Origin: Coriobacterium glomerans PW2
GTDB lineage: Bacteria > Actinomycetota > Coriobacteriia > Coriobacteriales > Coriobacteriaceae
Direction: 5' to 3'
NCBI RefSeq assembly: GCF_000195315.1
Contig: NC_015389.1
Location: 806,001-870,000, forward strand
DNA: 64,000 nt
The position numbers and the translations under genes were made by a program. Positions 44,159-52,653 of the stretch are shown here, in pieces. The stretch's first letter is position 1; every line of letters starts with the position of its first letter. Under the pieces are notes generated by a model. That model saw only the letters and a program-made list of their open reading frames with translations. It was not told the origin of the DNA and did not search any database.

Positions 44159-45109
44159 ATGGTAAATGATAGAAAAGTGGGCATCGTGGGAACGGGTTTC
44201 GTAGGTTCCTCCTCGGCGTTCGCGCTCATGCAGAGTGATCTGTTCTCAGAGATGGTCCTTGTGGACGTGGATCGCGACCGCGCGGAGGGGGAGGCCCTCG
44301 ATATCCTGCACGGTTCTCCGTTTGGGACGCCGATGAAGATCTACGCGGGCGACTATGCTGATCTGGCGGATGCGGCGATGGTCGTCGTGACGGCCGGTGC
44401 GGCGCAGAAGCCCGGCGAGACGAGACTCGATCTGGTGAACAAGAACGTGGCGATCTTCCGCTCGATCATCCCAGCGATCCGACACTGCGGGTTCGATGGC
44501 ATCCTGCTCATCGTCTCAAACCCGGTGGACGTGCTCACCTATGCCGCGATCAAGATGTCCGGTCTGCCGGAGGGTCATGTGTTCGGAAGCGGTACCGTGC
44601 TCGATTCGGCCCGCCTGAAGACGATGCTCAGCGAGAGACTCGGCGTGGACGCGCGCAACGTCCATGCATACATCATCGGTGAACATGGCGACTCCGAACT
44701 AGCGGTATGGTCGAGCGCGAACGTCTCGGGTGTGTCTCTCACGGATTTTTGCGACATGCTCGGCCATCGCGATCACGTGAGGGCGGAGCGCGAGATCGCC
44801 GAGCAGGTGAAGAACGCCGCCTATGAGATCATCGAGAAGAAGAAGGCCACCTACTACGGCGTGGCCATGGCGGTCAAGCGTATCTGCACCGCTGTCATGC
44901 GCGACGAACGTCACATTCTGCCCATCTCGAGTCTGATGGTGGGGGAGTACGATCTCAACGACATCGCGATCTCGATGCCGGCGATCGTGGGCCGCGACGG
45001 GATCGTGTGTCGTGTGCCGATATCGCTGGATGAAGACGAGCTCTCAGAGCTCAGGCGATCTGCGGCGTCGCTCAGAAAGATCATGGATCAGATCGATTTC
45101 AAGGCGTGA
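44159..45109 (+). CDS. ldh: L-lactate dehydrogenase
   Basis: A 316-residue enzyme that reduces pyruvate to L-lactate and regenerates NAD+. The Rossmann loop is GTGFVGSS. Q83 and R89 in AAQKPGETR mark lactate rather than malate specificity, and the catalytic H176 is in GEHGDSE. The ATG at 44159 has GGGAG upstream. It lies 79 bp after nadE in the same direction. The presence of this gene agrees with a fermentative lifestyle. Confidence 0.95.
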   Translation: MVNDRKVGIVGTGFVGSSSAFALMQSDLFSEMVLVDVDRDRAEGEALDILHGSPFGTPMKIYAGDYADLADAAMVVVTAGAAQKPGETRLDLVNKNVAIFRSIIPAIRHCGFDGILLIVSNPVDVLTYAAIKMSGLPEGHVFGSGTVLDSARLKTMLSERLGVDARNVHAYIIGEHGDSELAVWSSANVSGVSLTDFCDMLGHRDHVRAEREIAEQVKNAAYEIIEKKKATYYGVAMAVKRICTAVMRDERHILPISSLMVGEYDLNDIAISMPAIVGRDGIVCRVPISLDEDELSELRRSAASLRKIMDQIDFKA

Positions 45110-45559
45110 GCGCTTCGGTGCGCGATCGCGGATGTATGCGCGCGGCTCCCTTCGTCTCGATGCGCGCCTCTGATCTTCCTCAGATCTTCGTGGCACCTTA
45201 GCGGCGAGCTAATGAATTGTCTCTCCTGTTTGCGTAGGATACGTCCTGATGCGAGAATGCCGCGATCAGAGGGAGCATGACATGGGAGTCCGACTGTGCA
45301 GTCCGTCGCCGCGTGACGGCCGATCTGAGCGGACTCACCCGTGCTAGGGCTGCGCAGCAAAGACCCTTCGTCGCGAAGCGGCAAAATCGGTGATTCGCGA
45401 ATCGGCCTCACGCGGCCCCGATGCGAGGAGCGCAGTCTCAATCGGCAAACCGGCTCGCGAGTTGCGGCACGTGTGCGCAGACGCTGGATTTGCGATAGGG
45501 TCGAGCGGGATGGTTCACAGCGCGCAGCGGTTGCGCGGAGGCGACTGATGGAGGAGCGC
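45110..45559. other. Intergenic region between ldh and the HTH gene
   Basis: About 450 bases without a convincing gene. Open frames on both strands are Arg/Ser-rich shadows. A small hairpin TTAGC-ggcga-GCTAA lies at 45198-45212. The frame of the HTH gene stays open leftwards to 45341 but has no start site there and is not protein-like. No confident promoter was found. Confidence 0.5.
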
Positions 45560-46042
45560 ATGGGTTGGCGAGCGCGCGATGCAACGAAGCGATCAGAGAC
45601 AGCGACCATCGGGGACTCCGATCGACCGCTCACCGAGGAGCTCCTTCATGAGCTGCTCTCCTCACCGGATCCCGAGACCTATCTGAATGCGCATGAGCTG
45701 CTCGATACCACGGTGTCGAGATACCTGGGTGAACTGCTGGCGAGCAAGGGCATGAAGCGCATCGACGTCGTGCGCTCCTCCGGCATCAACGAGACATTCG
45801 GCTATCAGATCTTCAAGGGCCAGCGCAACGCCTCGCGCAACAAGCTGCTCCAGATCGCGATCGCCATGGGCTGCGATCTCATGGAGGTCAACCGGCTGCT
45901 CAAGATCGCCGGTGTAAACGAGCTGTACTGCAGAAACCGACGCGACGCCATCATCATCTTCTGCATCGATCGCGGTGACAGCCTCCAGAAGATCAACGAG
46001 GAGCTCTTTGTTCGGGATGAGGAGACGATCTATAACCCCTGA
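45560..46042 (+). CDS. Helix-turn-helix (XRE-like) protein
   Basis: A 160-residue protein with an XRE-type HTH in its middle (VSRYLGELLASKGMKRIDVVRSSGINETFGYQIFKG, here residues 55-90; key parts are RIDVVRSSG and YQIFKGQRNASR). The ATG at 45560 follows GGAGGAG; an ATG at 45548 is the alternative. It is followed 26 bp later by a Ser/Thr kinase gene. Pairs of this kind suggest that the HTH protein is a kinase substrate or part of one signalling unit; that is inference. Confidence 0.78.
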   Translation: MGWRARDATKRSETATIGDSDRPLTEELLHELLSSPDPETYLNAHELLDTTVSRYLGELLASKGMKRIDVVRSSGINETFGYQIFKGQRNASRNKLLQIAIAMGCDLMEVNRLLKIAGVNELYCRNRRDAIIIFCIDRGDSLQKINEELFVRDEETIYNP

Positions 46043-46068
46043 GCCGAGGCAGCTGCTATGATATTCCC

Positions 46069-47367
46069 ATGATGGAAGATGATCTGACAGATTACCTGGC
46101 GTCACTCGGCCGCGACGAGGCCTTCCGCGTCGAGCGCGTGCTCAAGACGACTGCCTGCGAGTGCACCGAGGTCGTCTACTTCAGGGGGCTCAACGGAGCC
46201 GAGATGGGGCCGTTTCTGCGGAAACGGATCGATCGCGCAGCACAGCTCGGCTGCGTCTACGAGCGCATCTTCGAGACGCAGCGCGCCGGGCGGCGTTTTT
46301 TGCACCTGCCTCGATTGAGCGACGTCTACAGGACGGAGCGCGAGCTCATCATCGTGAGCGAGTACGTCCCCGGACGTTCCCTGTCGGAGGTGATCGATGA
46401 GGAGGGACCCTCCGAGCGGCTCGCCCGCCGCATGTTCCCGGTGCTGTGCGATGCGGTCGCAGAGCTGCACGAGTGCTTCGATCCCCCTGTCATTCATCGA
46501 GACCTCACGCCGGCCAACATCATCATGGCCGACTCTGATGGCGCCACAGAGGTCACCCTTATAGACTTCGGCATCTCTCGCGTCTTTCGCGCGACCGCTC
46601 GCTGCGATACCACGCATTACGGCACGCGGCCCTATGCTTCGCCCGAGCAGTTCGGCTTCGGTCAGACCGATGTGAGAAGCGATGTCTATTCCCTGGGTGC
46701 CATCCTGCGCCTTTGCTTCACCGGTCATCCGGAGCAGACGGACGCCGCAGGTTTTGAGAGCATCGCCGACGCGCCCGCCTCGATCTCGGCGGTCATCGAG
46801 CGGGCCTGCTCGCTCGACCCGCGGGGACGCTACGCGACGGCGCGTGAGCTGCGCCGCGCCTTCGAGCGCGCACTGGAACCGCCTCATTCGACGAGAACAG
46901 CAGCCGACGCCGCGCGCCCACCCATGCATCTTGCAGCCGAAGGCCTCGTGCGCGCCCCTGTACTCGCAGGAACGTTCGCGCTTGAGACCGACGATCAAGC
47001 CGGGGGCGAATCTCCCGCGACGTCCGCGGCCTCCCATCGCGATCTGTCCTCCATCTTGGGATCGATTTGGAACACCGCGATCGTGACGTCTCTGGTTCTG
47101 TTCGTCATCGGTGCGATCGAGTTGTTGATCAATCCGTCCTCGAGTGCGAACGATGGCCCGCTTTGGTATCGAGCGACCATGGAGTTCGTGTTCATCCTGC
47201 CCAACCTGTGCGGTATCGGCTATCTCTTGCTCGACAGAAGACGTCTGCGTTCGCGCTTTCGCTTCCTCGCGCATCGAAGCCGTCTGCTCGACCTGCGCGC
47301 CCTGGGCATCCTGTTCGCCTCGACGCTGATCATGATCATAGTCGCGCGTGCACTCGTCGATATGTGA
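46069..47367 (+). CDS. Membrane-bound Hanks-type Ser/Thr protein kinase
   Basis: A 432-residue protein. The catalytic loop is HRDLTPANI (143-151), the metal motif DFGIS (166-170), with APE-like SPEQ and the D in DVRSDVYSLG. The N-lobe is short, and no GxGxxG loop is seen; K52 is the likely ATP lysine. After a linker come three hydrophobic segments from about 320 to 432, which anchor it to the membrane. No PASTA or other extracellular domain is present. It is paired with the HTH gene and followed by a bidirectional terminator. Confidence 0.88.
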   Translation: MMEDDLTDYLASLGRDEAFRVERVLKTTACECTEVVYFRGLNGAEMGPFLRKRIDRAAQLGCVYERIFETQRAGRRFLHLPRLSDVYRTERELIIVSEYVPGRSLSEVIDEEGPSERLARRMFPVLCDAVAELHECFDPPVIHRDLTPANIIMADSDGATEVTLIDFGISRVFRATARCDTTHYGTRPYASPEQFGFGQTDVRSDVYSLGAILRLCFTGHPEQTDAAGFESIADAPASISAVIERACSLDPRGRYATARELRRAFERALEPPHSTRTAADAARPPMHLAAEGLVRAPVLAGTFALETDDQAGGESPATSAASHRDLSSILGSIWNTAIVTSLVLFVIGAIELLINPSSSANDGPLWYRATMEFVFILPNLCGIGYLLLDRRRLRSRFRFLAHRSRLLDLRALGILFASTLIMIIVARALVDM

Positions 47368-47395
47368 TCTCGCCGAAGCGATGAGCGTCAGACAA

Positions 47396-47424
47396 AAAGC
47401 CCCGGCGCTCTGGGCCGGGGCTTT
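47396..47424. terminator. Bidirectional intrinsic terminator
   Basis: Perfect 11-bp stem AAAGCCCCGGC / GCCGGGGCTTT with a 7-nt loop between the converging kinase and wall-hydrolase genes. Read leftwards it is followed by TTTTT (minus strand, 47398-47394), so it is strongest for the hydrolase transcript. Read rightwards the T-run is shorter. Confidence 0.9.
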
Positions 47425-47457
47425 GTTCGCGTATGCGATCGAATCTCGATCGAGATG

Positions 47458-48579
47458 CTAGATCCGACTCATCTGAGAGCCGACCTTGTTGTACCAGTCC
47501 TGCCACGTAGGGGGGCAGTACTTGCGCGCCGCACTCGGCGTGAGAGCCCCTCCGTAGACGCTCTTCAAAAAGGATACGTGAGCCGGAATCGCCTCTTCCC
47601 AGCTGCCGAAGCTCCTGCTGCCCCAGCCCCAAGCGTTATGGGACCTGAAGCAATGCGCGCCCTTGCTGCTTTCGATGCAGGCGATGGCCGGTGAGAATCG
47701 CGGATCGCAACCGGAGTTCCATGCGGACTCGGCAAATAGCTGACCGTATCCGGCTAAAGGCGAGCCGGCGAGAAAGTTGTTGATGCGACCCGACCACTCG
47801 GCCACGAACTGATCTCTGCTGAGATTCCAGTTGACGGTCCCGTCACCGGCTGAGGGGTCGATGGACTGCCCGCTTTGGTTCGCGCTCGACTGGGTGTTGC
47901 CCGCATCGGCGCCTTCTCCGGTGGCCGGTTGCATTGCGGCTGCTTGGTCTGCTGCAAGCTGAGCCAACTCGGAGGCGCGCTCCTGATCGGCGGCGGCCTG
48001 AGCGCTCTGACGCAGCTGCTGGGCTTTCGTCAGAGCATCAGCCGCATCTTGCTTCACCTGTTCAAGTTGCGGCTTGGCCTGCTCGAGTTCGGTCTTCTCC
48101 TGCTCGAGTTGAGCTTGCATGCTGTTCAGCTTCTCGATCTCCTTGAGGTTTTGAGACTGAATCTCGTTCATGTACACGCAGGTCGTGATGAAGTCACTGA
48201 GACTCTGAGAGTTGAGCACGAAGCTCGCAAGTGGATTCGTGCTCTTCTTGAACTTGTACTGCTCGCGAATGGCATCGCGTGCCTTTTCCTGCTGAGCTGG
48301 GAGCTTCGCCTCGATATCGGCTATGCTCGCGGTGTTGCTCTCTATCTTCTTCTGAAGCTCATCGAGCTTGGCGGTGGCATCGTTGTACGCCGCGGCGCTC
48401 GCCTCCACCTGTTGCTGGGAGCTGTCAAGATCCGCCTGCGTCTTGTTTGAGACGGCGTACGCCGCGCGGGGAAACACCGCTGGCGTCACCGTGAGCGCCG
48501 CAGCAAGCGCCGCGCAGGTGACGATGCGACCGGGCCGCTGAGCCAATCTCGCGATAAGCGAACGATCTAAATGATGCAT
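47458..48579 (-). CDS. Secreted coiled-coil peptidoglycan hydrolase-like protein
   Basis: A 373-residue exported protein. A signal peptide ends near A42 (PRAAYA). Residues 45-220 are a long coiled coil of the PcsB/CwlO type, and a Gln/Ser-rich linker leads to a C-terminal lysozyme-like domain (about 255-373: FAESAWNSGCDPRFSPAIACIES shortened as PRFSPAIACIES, then HNAWGWGSRSF). Such proteins are activated by FtsEX at division. The ATG at 48579 has GAGGG upstream. On the minus strand a TATAAT at 48624-48619 is the likely -10. Confidence 0.85.
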   Translation of the reverse strand: MHHLDRSLIARLAQRPGRIVTCAALAAALTVTPAVFPRAAYAVSNKTQADLDSSQQQVEASAAAYNDATAKLDELQKKIESNTASIADIEAKLPAQQEKARDAIREQYKFKKSTNPLASFVLNSQSLSDFITTCVYMNEIQSQNLKEIEKLNSMQAQLEQEKTELEQAKPQLEQVKQDAADALTKAQQLRQSAQAAADQERASELAQLAADQAAAMQPATGEGADAGNTQSSANQSGQSIDPSAGDGTVNWNLSRDQFVAEWSGRINNFLAGSPLAGYGQLFAESAWNSGCDPRFSPAIACIESSKGAHCFRSHNAWGWGSRSFGSWEEAIPAHVSFLKSVYGGALTPSAARKYCPPTWQDWYNKVGSQMSRI

Positions 48580-48999
48580 ATGAGCCCTCGACATTCTTCT
48601 CGTACGAAACGCGAGATGATTATAGTACGCATAATCCGGCTCTCTCGACCCCTCCCATCCTTAAGGCTCAAGTTGAAGGTTTAGGATAGCTGGATACCTG
48701 CAGATTTAACCATTCGTTAAGAATCCATGGAGTTTAAAGTTCATGTTTAAGGTTAGGGATATGCACACTGTCGATACGCGGCTCCAGGATTCGAACCGAA
48801 AGGTGAGCTGGTTGCAATATGTCCTGATACCCCGAAATGGCCGGCGCGCGCGCGAGGTCTCCTTGTTCGAAGAGAATGTGTGACACATGATGCCGGAACC
48901 TCGGCTGCGCGGCACCCGGTGCCCGCGCACGGTATACTCAGCTGACGTGCAGCGCCGGCGCGCCCGGCGAATGATTCGACAGAAGGCGAGACGGCGAAC
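48580..48999. other. Divergent intergenic region, AT-rich in the middle
   Basis: About 420 bases. TATAAT on the minus strand (48619-48624) is the -10 of the hydrolase gene, and TATACT (48933-48938) is a likely -10 for the ligase gene. The stretch 48640-48780 is unusually AT-rich with several TTTAAGG/TTAGGG-like words. A 40-codon frame at 48761-48883 is open and polar but lacks a good ribosome site. A T-loop-like GGATTCGAACC at 48785-48797 does not fold into a tRNA. Confidence 0.5.
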
Positions 49000-50247
49000 A
49001 TGGACTTTGCGGAGCGGGAATTCATCCCGGTGCTTCTGGGCGGAGACATCAACGTGTACTCCATGGCGCGGGCGTTCTTCGAGCGATATGCGGTGCGGAG
49101 CCGCGCGTTCGGGAAGTTTCGATCGGGTCCGGCGAACAGAAGCGGGATCATCGAGTACACGCCGAATCCCGCCATCGACACCGATGAGACGTTTCTGCGC
49201 CTCGTCAACGGGTTCGCGCGCGCGCATTCAAACAAAAAAATCCTTCTCATGGGTTGCGGCGACAATTATGTCTCCCTCATCGTGCGCCATCGCGATGCCG
49301 GAGACCTCGAGCGCAATATCGTGGCACCCTACAGCGATCTCGACCTCATCGAGAGCTGTCAGAAGAAGGAGGTGTTCTATCATCTGTGCGAGCAGCACGG
49401 AGTGGCTTTTCCCCGTACGTTCACGTTCAGGCAATCCATGCTGAACACATCCGACGGGCTCATCAGCGCTCTGGACGCCCTGAAGTTCCCGTTTCCGGTG
49501 ATTCTCAAACCCTCTGACGGCATCATGTATTGGGAGCACCCCTTCGCCACGCAGAAGAAAGCCTACTCGATCTCAACGCGCGAAGAGCTCGAGCGCACCA
49601 TCAGAGACATCTACCGATCCGGTTACACCGATGAGCTGATCATCCAGGACAAGGTTCCCGGCGGCGACGAGCGCATGCGCGTGCTCACGAGCTATTCGGG
49701 CGCCGACGGTCGCGTGCGCATGATGTGCCTCGGTCACGTTCTGCTCGAGGAGCACTCGCCTCATGCGGTCGGCAATCATGCGGCGATCATCACCGAGTCG
49801 AATGAGAGCCTCGCCGCCGGGGTGAGAAAGCTGCTCGAGGATCTGCGCTACGTGGGATTCGCGAACTTCGATGTGAAGTACGACGAACGGGATGCGACAT
49901 TCAGGTTTCTGGATTTCAATACGCGGCAGGGCCGCAGCAACTATTATGTTACCGCTTCCGGCTTGAACCTCGCTTCCTATGTGGTCGACGAGTACGTTTA
50001 CGAAGCAGCGTTCTCCGGTGAGCCGGCCGGTCCCTCCACGGAGTGCCTGTGGCACGTTGTGCCCAAAGGTGTGATCTCGACCTACGTCGGCGATGATCGG
50101 CTCAAGGAGCGCGCGCGCGAGCTCGCTCGTTCCGGCAGATCAGTGAACCCGGTGTTCATGAGAGGGGATTTCGATCTGAACCGCTGGCTTCATGCCATGC
50201 ACACCTATATGGGGCAATATAAGATGTTCAGGAGGTATTACGGCTGA
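49000..50247 (+). CDS. ATP-grasp ligase, D-aspartate ligase type
   Basis: A 415-residue ATP-grasp enzyme. The start FIPVLLGGDINVYSMARAF closely resembles D-aspartate ligases of enterococci and lactococci, which join D-Asp to the peptidoglycan stem peptide. ATP-grasp motifs are FPVILKPSDG (ATP lysine), DELIIQDKVPGGDE and FLDFNTRQGRSNYY (metal and phosphate site). The next gene encodes an aspartate racemase-like protein, supporting D-Asp as substrate. Some Coriobacteriia are reported to have D-Asp in the wall bridge, consistent with this. Confidence 0.85.
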   Translation: MDFAEREFIPVLLGGDINVYSMARAFFERYAVRSRAFGKFRSGPANRSGIIEYTPNPAIDTDETFLRLVNGFARAHSNKKILLMGCGDNYVSLIVRHRDAGDLERNIVAPYSDLDLIESCQKKEVFYHLCEQHGVAFPRTFTFRQSMLNTSDGLISALDALKFPFPVILKPSDGIMYWEHPFATQKKAYSISTREELERTIRDIYRSGYTDELIIQDKVPGGDERMRVLTSYSGADGRVRMMCLGHVLLEEHSPHAVGNHAAIITESNESLAAGVRKLLEDLRYVGFANFDVKYDERDATFRFLDFNTRQGRSNYYVTASGLNLASYVVDEYVYEAAFSGEPAGPSTECLWHVVPKGVISTYVGDDRLKERARELARSGRSVNPVFMRGDFDLNRWLHAMHTYMGQYKMFRRYYG

Positions 50248-50249
50248 GA

Positions 50250-50268
50250 GCGGACCCTGCGGGTCCGC
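50250..50268 (+). repeat. Short intercistronic hairpin
   Basis: Perfect 8-bp repeat GCGGACCC-tgc-GGGTCCGC just after the ligase stop, without a T-run. It may adjust the ratio of ligase to racemase or protect the mRNA. Confidence 0.7.
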
Positions 50269-50292
50269 AGCGGAAGGATTGGGAGCGCGAAC

Positions 50293-51045
50293 ATGAGAAA
50301 GCTCGGCGTGATCGGCGGCATGGGGCCCGAGGCGACGGCCTACTTCTACGAGCAGGTCATCCGGCACACCGTTGCCACGCGCGATCAGGATCACGTCGAT
50401 ATGGTCATCTTGTCCTGCGCATCGATGCCGGATCGCACTCGTTCGATCAGATCGGGGGATTCATCTGAGCTGCTCGCGCTCATGCGCTCCTGCACGGGTG
50501 CGCTCGAGAGCCTCGGCTGCGCCAACATCGCGATTCCATGCAACACCTCGCATTACTATTACGATCAGATCCGCGCCTCGACGAACGTGCCGATCATACA
50601 TATGGTGCGCGAAGCGGTGCGCTACGCTGTTTTCGGCGTGCTGCCCGACACGGCGTCCATCGATCCGGCATGCGCTCCGCGAGCACCGCGCATGCCGCCG
50701 CGACGCATCGGCATCATGGCCACCGATGGCACGATCATGTCCGGCGTATATCACCGCGCGTGCAGAGCATTCGGCGTCGAGCCAATCGAGCCCGACGAGA
50801 GCCGGCAGCGCGATGTCATGTCCCTGATCTATGACGATGTGAAGGCGGGCCGCGATCCGGATATGGACAAGTTCGATCGCGTCGTGCGCGCATTTCGCGC
50901 CGACGGGTGCGATCGCGTGATTCTGGCGTGCACCGAGTTGTCGGTGATCAGTCGTTCGCGCGCGATGCCCGCCTATGTGCTCGATGCGATGGATGCGCTC
51001 GTGCGCGAGGCGATCGTCCGCTCGGGCGCGCGCTACCGGGTGTGA
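50293..51045 (+). CDS. Aspartate/glutamate racemase family protein
   Basis: A 250-residue cofactor-independent racemase. The two catalytic cysteines are C83 (PCNTSH) and C213 (ACTEL), and the start KLGVIGGMGPEAT is typical of aspartate racemases. It lies 45 bp after the D-Asp ligase gene, so it most likely supplies D-aspartate for that enzyme. A short Pro/Ala-rich insert (residues 118-137) is unusual. Confidence 0.9.
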   Translation: MRKLGVIGGMGPEATAYFYEQVIRHTVATRDQDHVDMVILSCASMPDRTRSIRSGDSSELLALMRSCTGALESLGCANIAIPCNTSHYYYDQIRASTNVPIIHMVREAVRYAVFGVLPDTASIDPACAPRAPRMPPRRIGIMATDGTIMSGVYHRACRAFGVEPIEPDESRQRDVMSLIYDDVKAGRDPDMDKFDRVVRAFRADGCDRVILACTELSVISRSRAMPAYVLDAMDALVREAIVRSGARYRV

Positions 51046-51150
51046 TCTCCGCTATCCGGCTGACGTGATACCATGGTCGCCACAGTTTCAAGCTCGGTGC
51101 CGGCTTCGATCGCATCCGCGGCATCCGCTCTCAGATAGGAGGGACGCGAT

Positions 51151-52257
51151 ATGGTCCGAGCCACAGGGGGCTCGAAACCGATGGGATCCCGCGCGGCGAG
51201 GAAGCCCTCGACGGTCCGGACTGAGAGCCTGGGACCGATCTTGACCATCGTCGTCGCGTGCTTCGACGAGGAGAATGCCCTGCCTCTGACGATTCCCGCA
51301 CTGCTCGTGGAGCTCGACCGCATGGTCGATGCCGGTCTCTGCTCGCCGGACAGCCGGTTGCTGCTCGTTGATGACGGCAGCTCAGATGATACATGGCAGA
51401 TCATCACCAGCGCCGCGGCGATCGATTCGCGTGTGCTGGGTATCTCCCTGTCGCGCAACACAGGGTTTCAATGCGCGTTGCTCGCCGGCCTCATGGAGGC
51501 CAGAAGCTGCAGCGATGTGGTGGTGAGCATAGACGCGGACGGACAGGACGACGAGCGCGCCATAGAAGCGATGGTTCGTTCGTATCGCGCGGGTTCGGAT
51601 ATCGTCTACGGCGTCAGATCGAGTCGCGAAGCCGACACCTGCCCGAAGCGCGTGGCGGCTCAGGCTTTCTATCGATTCATGCAGGTCATGGGAGTCAAGA
51701 CCGTCTACAATCATGCTGATTTCCGCCTCATGTCCAAACGCGTCCTCGATGAGCTGTCATGCTACTCCGAGGTCAATCTCTATCTGCGCGGTCTCATCCC
51801 GCTGATCGGGTTTCCCTCGACTGAGGTCCGCTACGAACGTCGTGCCAGATGCGCCGGAACGAGCCATTACACGTGGCCGGCCATGGTCGCGCTCGCTCTG
51901 GATGGCATCACGAGTCTCACCGTCAAGCCCATACACATGATCGCCGCCGCGGGAGCGCTCATCGCGGCACTGAGCGGCATCGGCATCATCTGGGCGATCG
52001 CCGTGATGCTCGCGGGCATGTCTGTTCCCGGTTGGACGAGCATCGTGTGCATCATCTGTCTCATAGGGGGGCTGCAACTCTTTGCGCTGGGGCTGATCGG
52101 GGAGTACGTGGGACGAATCTATCTGGAGGTGAAGGGTCGTCCGCGCTACACGATCGTCGAGCGGACGGGCGCGATCAGCCGCGCGCCCGCGCATCGGGGC
52201 CCGATGGCTCGTCGCCCTCGAGCAGAATCTTGCGCGTCGCGAAGTTCCAGACCATGA
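51151..52257 (+). CDS. GT2 polyprenyl-phosphate glycosyltransferase (GtrB/DPM-like)
   Basis: A 368-residue membrane enzyme. The GT-A domain carries TIVVACFDEENALP, LLVDDGSSDDT and SIDADGQDD (metal site), followed by two C-terminal membrane helices (about 270-295 and 305-330), as in GtrB. It transfers a sugar from a nucleotide to bactoprenyl phosphate. The ATG at 51151 follows AGGAGGG. Its end overlaps the convergent GtrA gene by 83 bp; the last 28 or so residues are Arg-rich and poorly conserved in look. Confidence 0.9.
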   Translation: MVRATGGSKPMGSRAARKPSTVRTESLGPILTIVVACFDEENALPLTIPALLVELDRMVDAGLCSPDSRLLLVDDGSSDDTWQIITSAAAIDSRVLGISLSRNTGFQCALLAGLMEARSCSDVVVSIDADGQDDERAIEAMVRSYRAGSDIVYGVRSSREADTCPKRVAAQAFYRFMQVMGVKTVYNHADFRLMSKRVLDELSCYSEVNLYLRGLIPLIGFPSTEVRYERRARCAGTSHYTWPAMVALALDGITSLTVKPIHMIAAAGALIAALSGIGIIWAIAVMLAGMSVPGWTSIVCIICLIGGLQLFALGLIGEYVGRIYLEVKGRPRYTIVERTGAISRAPAHRGPMARRPRAESCASRSSRP

Positions 52258-52594
52258 CGACGGCGGTCGCCGCGATCTTGACGATGCGGTAGTCTATGAG
52301 CGCGAGAGCTGTGCCCGCCCACATCATCGCATCGTTGATCCCGAGGCCGAGTGCCGAGAGCACGACGAAGATGACGAACTCGCGCCGCCGGCTCATGCCC
52401 GGGCGATGTCGGAACACGTATCGCATGCTCGCGAGGTAATTGAAGATGACCGACACGGTAAACGAGATCGTTGCCGATAGCACGGGAGGGATGCCGTAGA
52501 CCTCGGTCAGAAAGACCAAGATCGCGTAGTCGATGCCGAAGGCGATCACGCCGACGACGCCGAACTTCATGATCTGTGCAGGCAGGTTGCGCAT
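52175..52594 (-). CDS. GtrA-family membrane protein
   Basis: A 139-residue protein with four membrane helices and the GtrA start (LPAQIMKFGVVGVIAFGIDYAI, here KFGVVGVIAFGIDY). GtrA proteins are thought to flip sugar-linked bactoprenol. The ATG at 52594 has GGAAAGG upstream. It faces the GT2 gene tail to tail with an 83-bp overlap, although the two would be expected to work together. Confidence 0.88.
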   Translation of the reverse strand: MRNLPAQIMKFGVVGVIAFGIDYAILVFLTEVYGIPPVLSATISFTVSVIFNYLASMRYVFRHRPGMSRRREFVIFVVLSALGLGINDAMMWAGTALALIDYRIVKIAATAVVMVWNFATRKILLEGDEPSGPDARARG

Positions 52595-52653
52595 GGGGGA
52601 TCGCCTTTCCGGAATCGAGCGCATCAAAGTGTAGCGAAATCATCCCTCGATGG

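Noticed and set aside
45088-45633. 181-codon frame on the minus strand between ldh and the HTH gene
   Set aside because: Arg/Ser/His-rich, no domain, no ribosome site; typical of high-GC antisense frames.
48775-48860. tRNA gene on the minus strand
   Set aside because: A T-loop-like GGTTCGAATCC is present, but the T-stem has a mismatch and two weak pairs, no anticodon stem or acceptor stem can be formed, and there is no CCA end.
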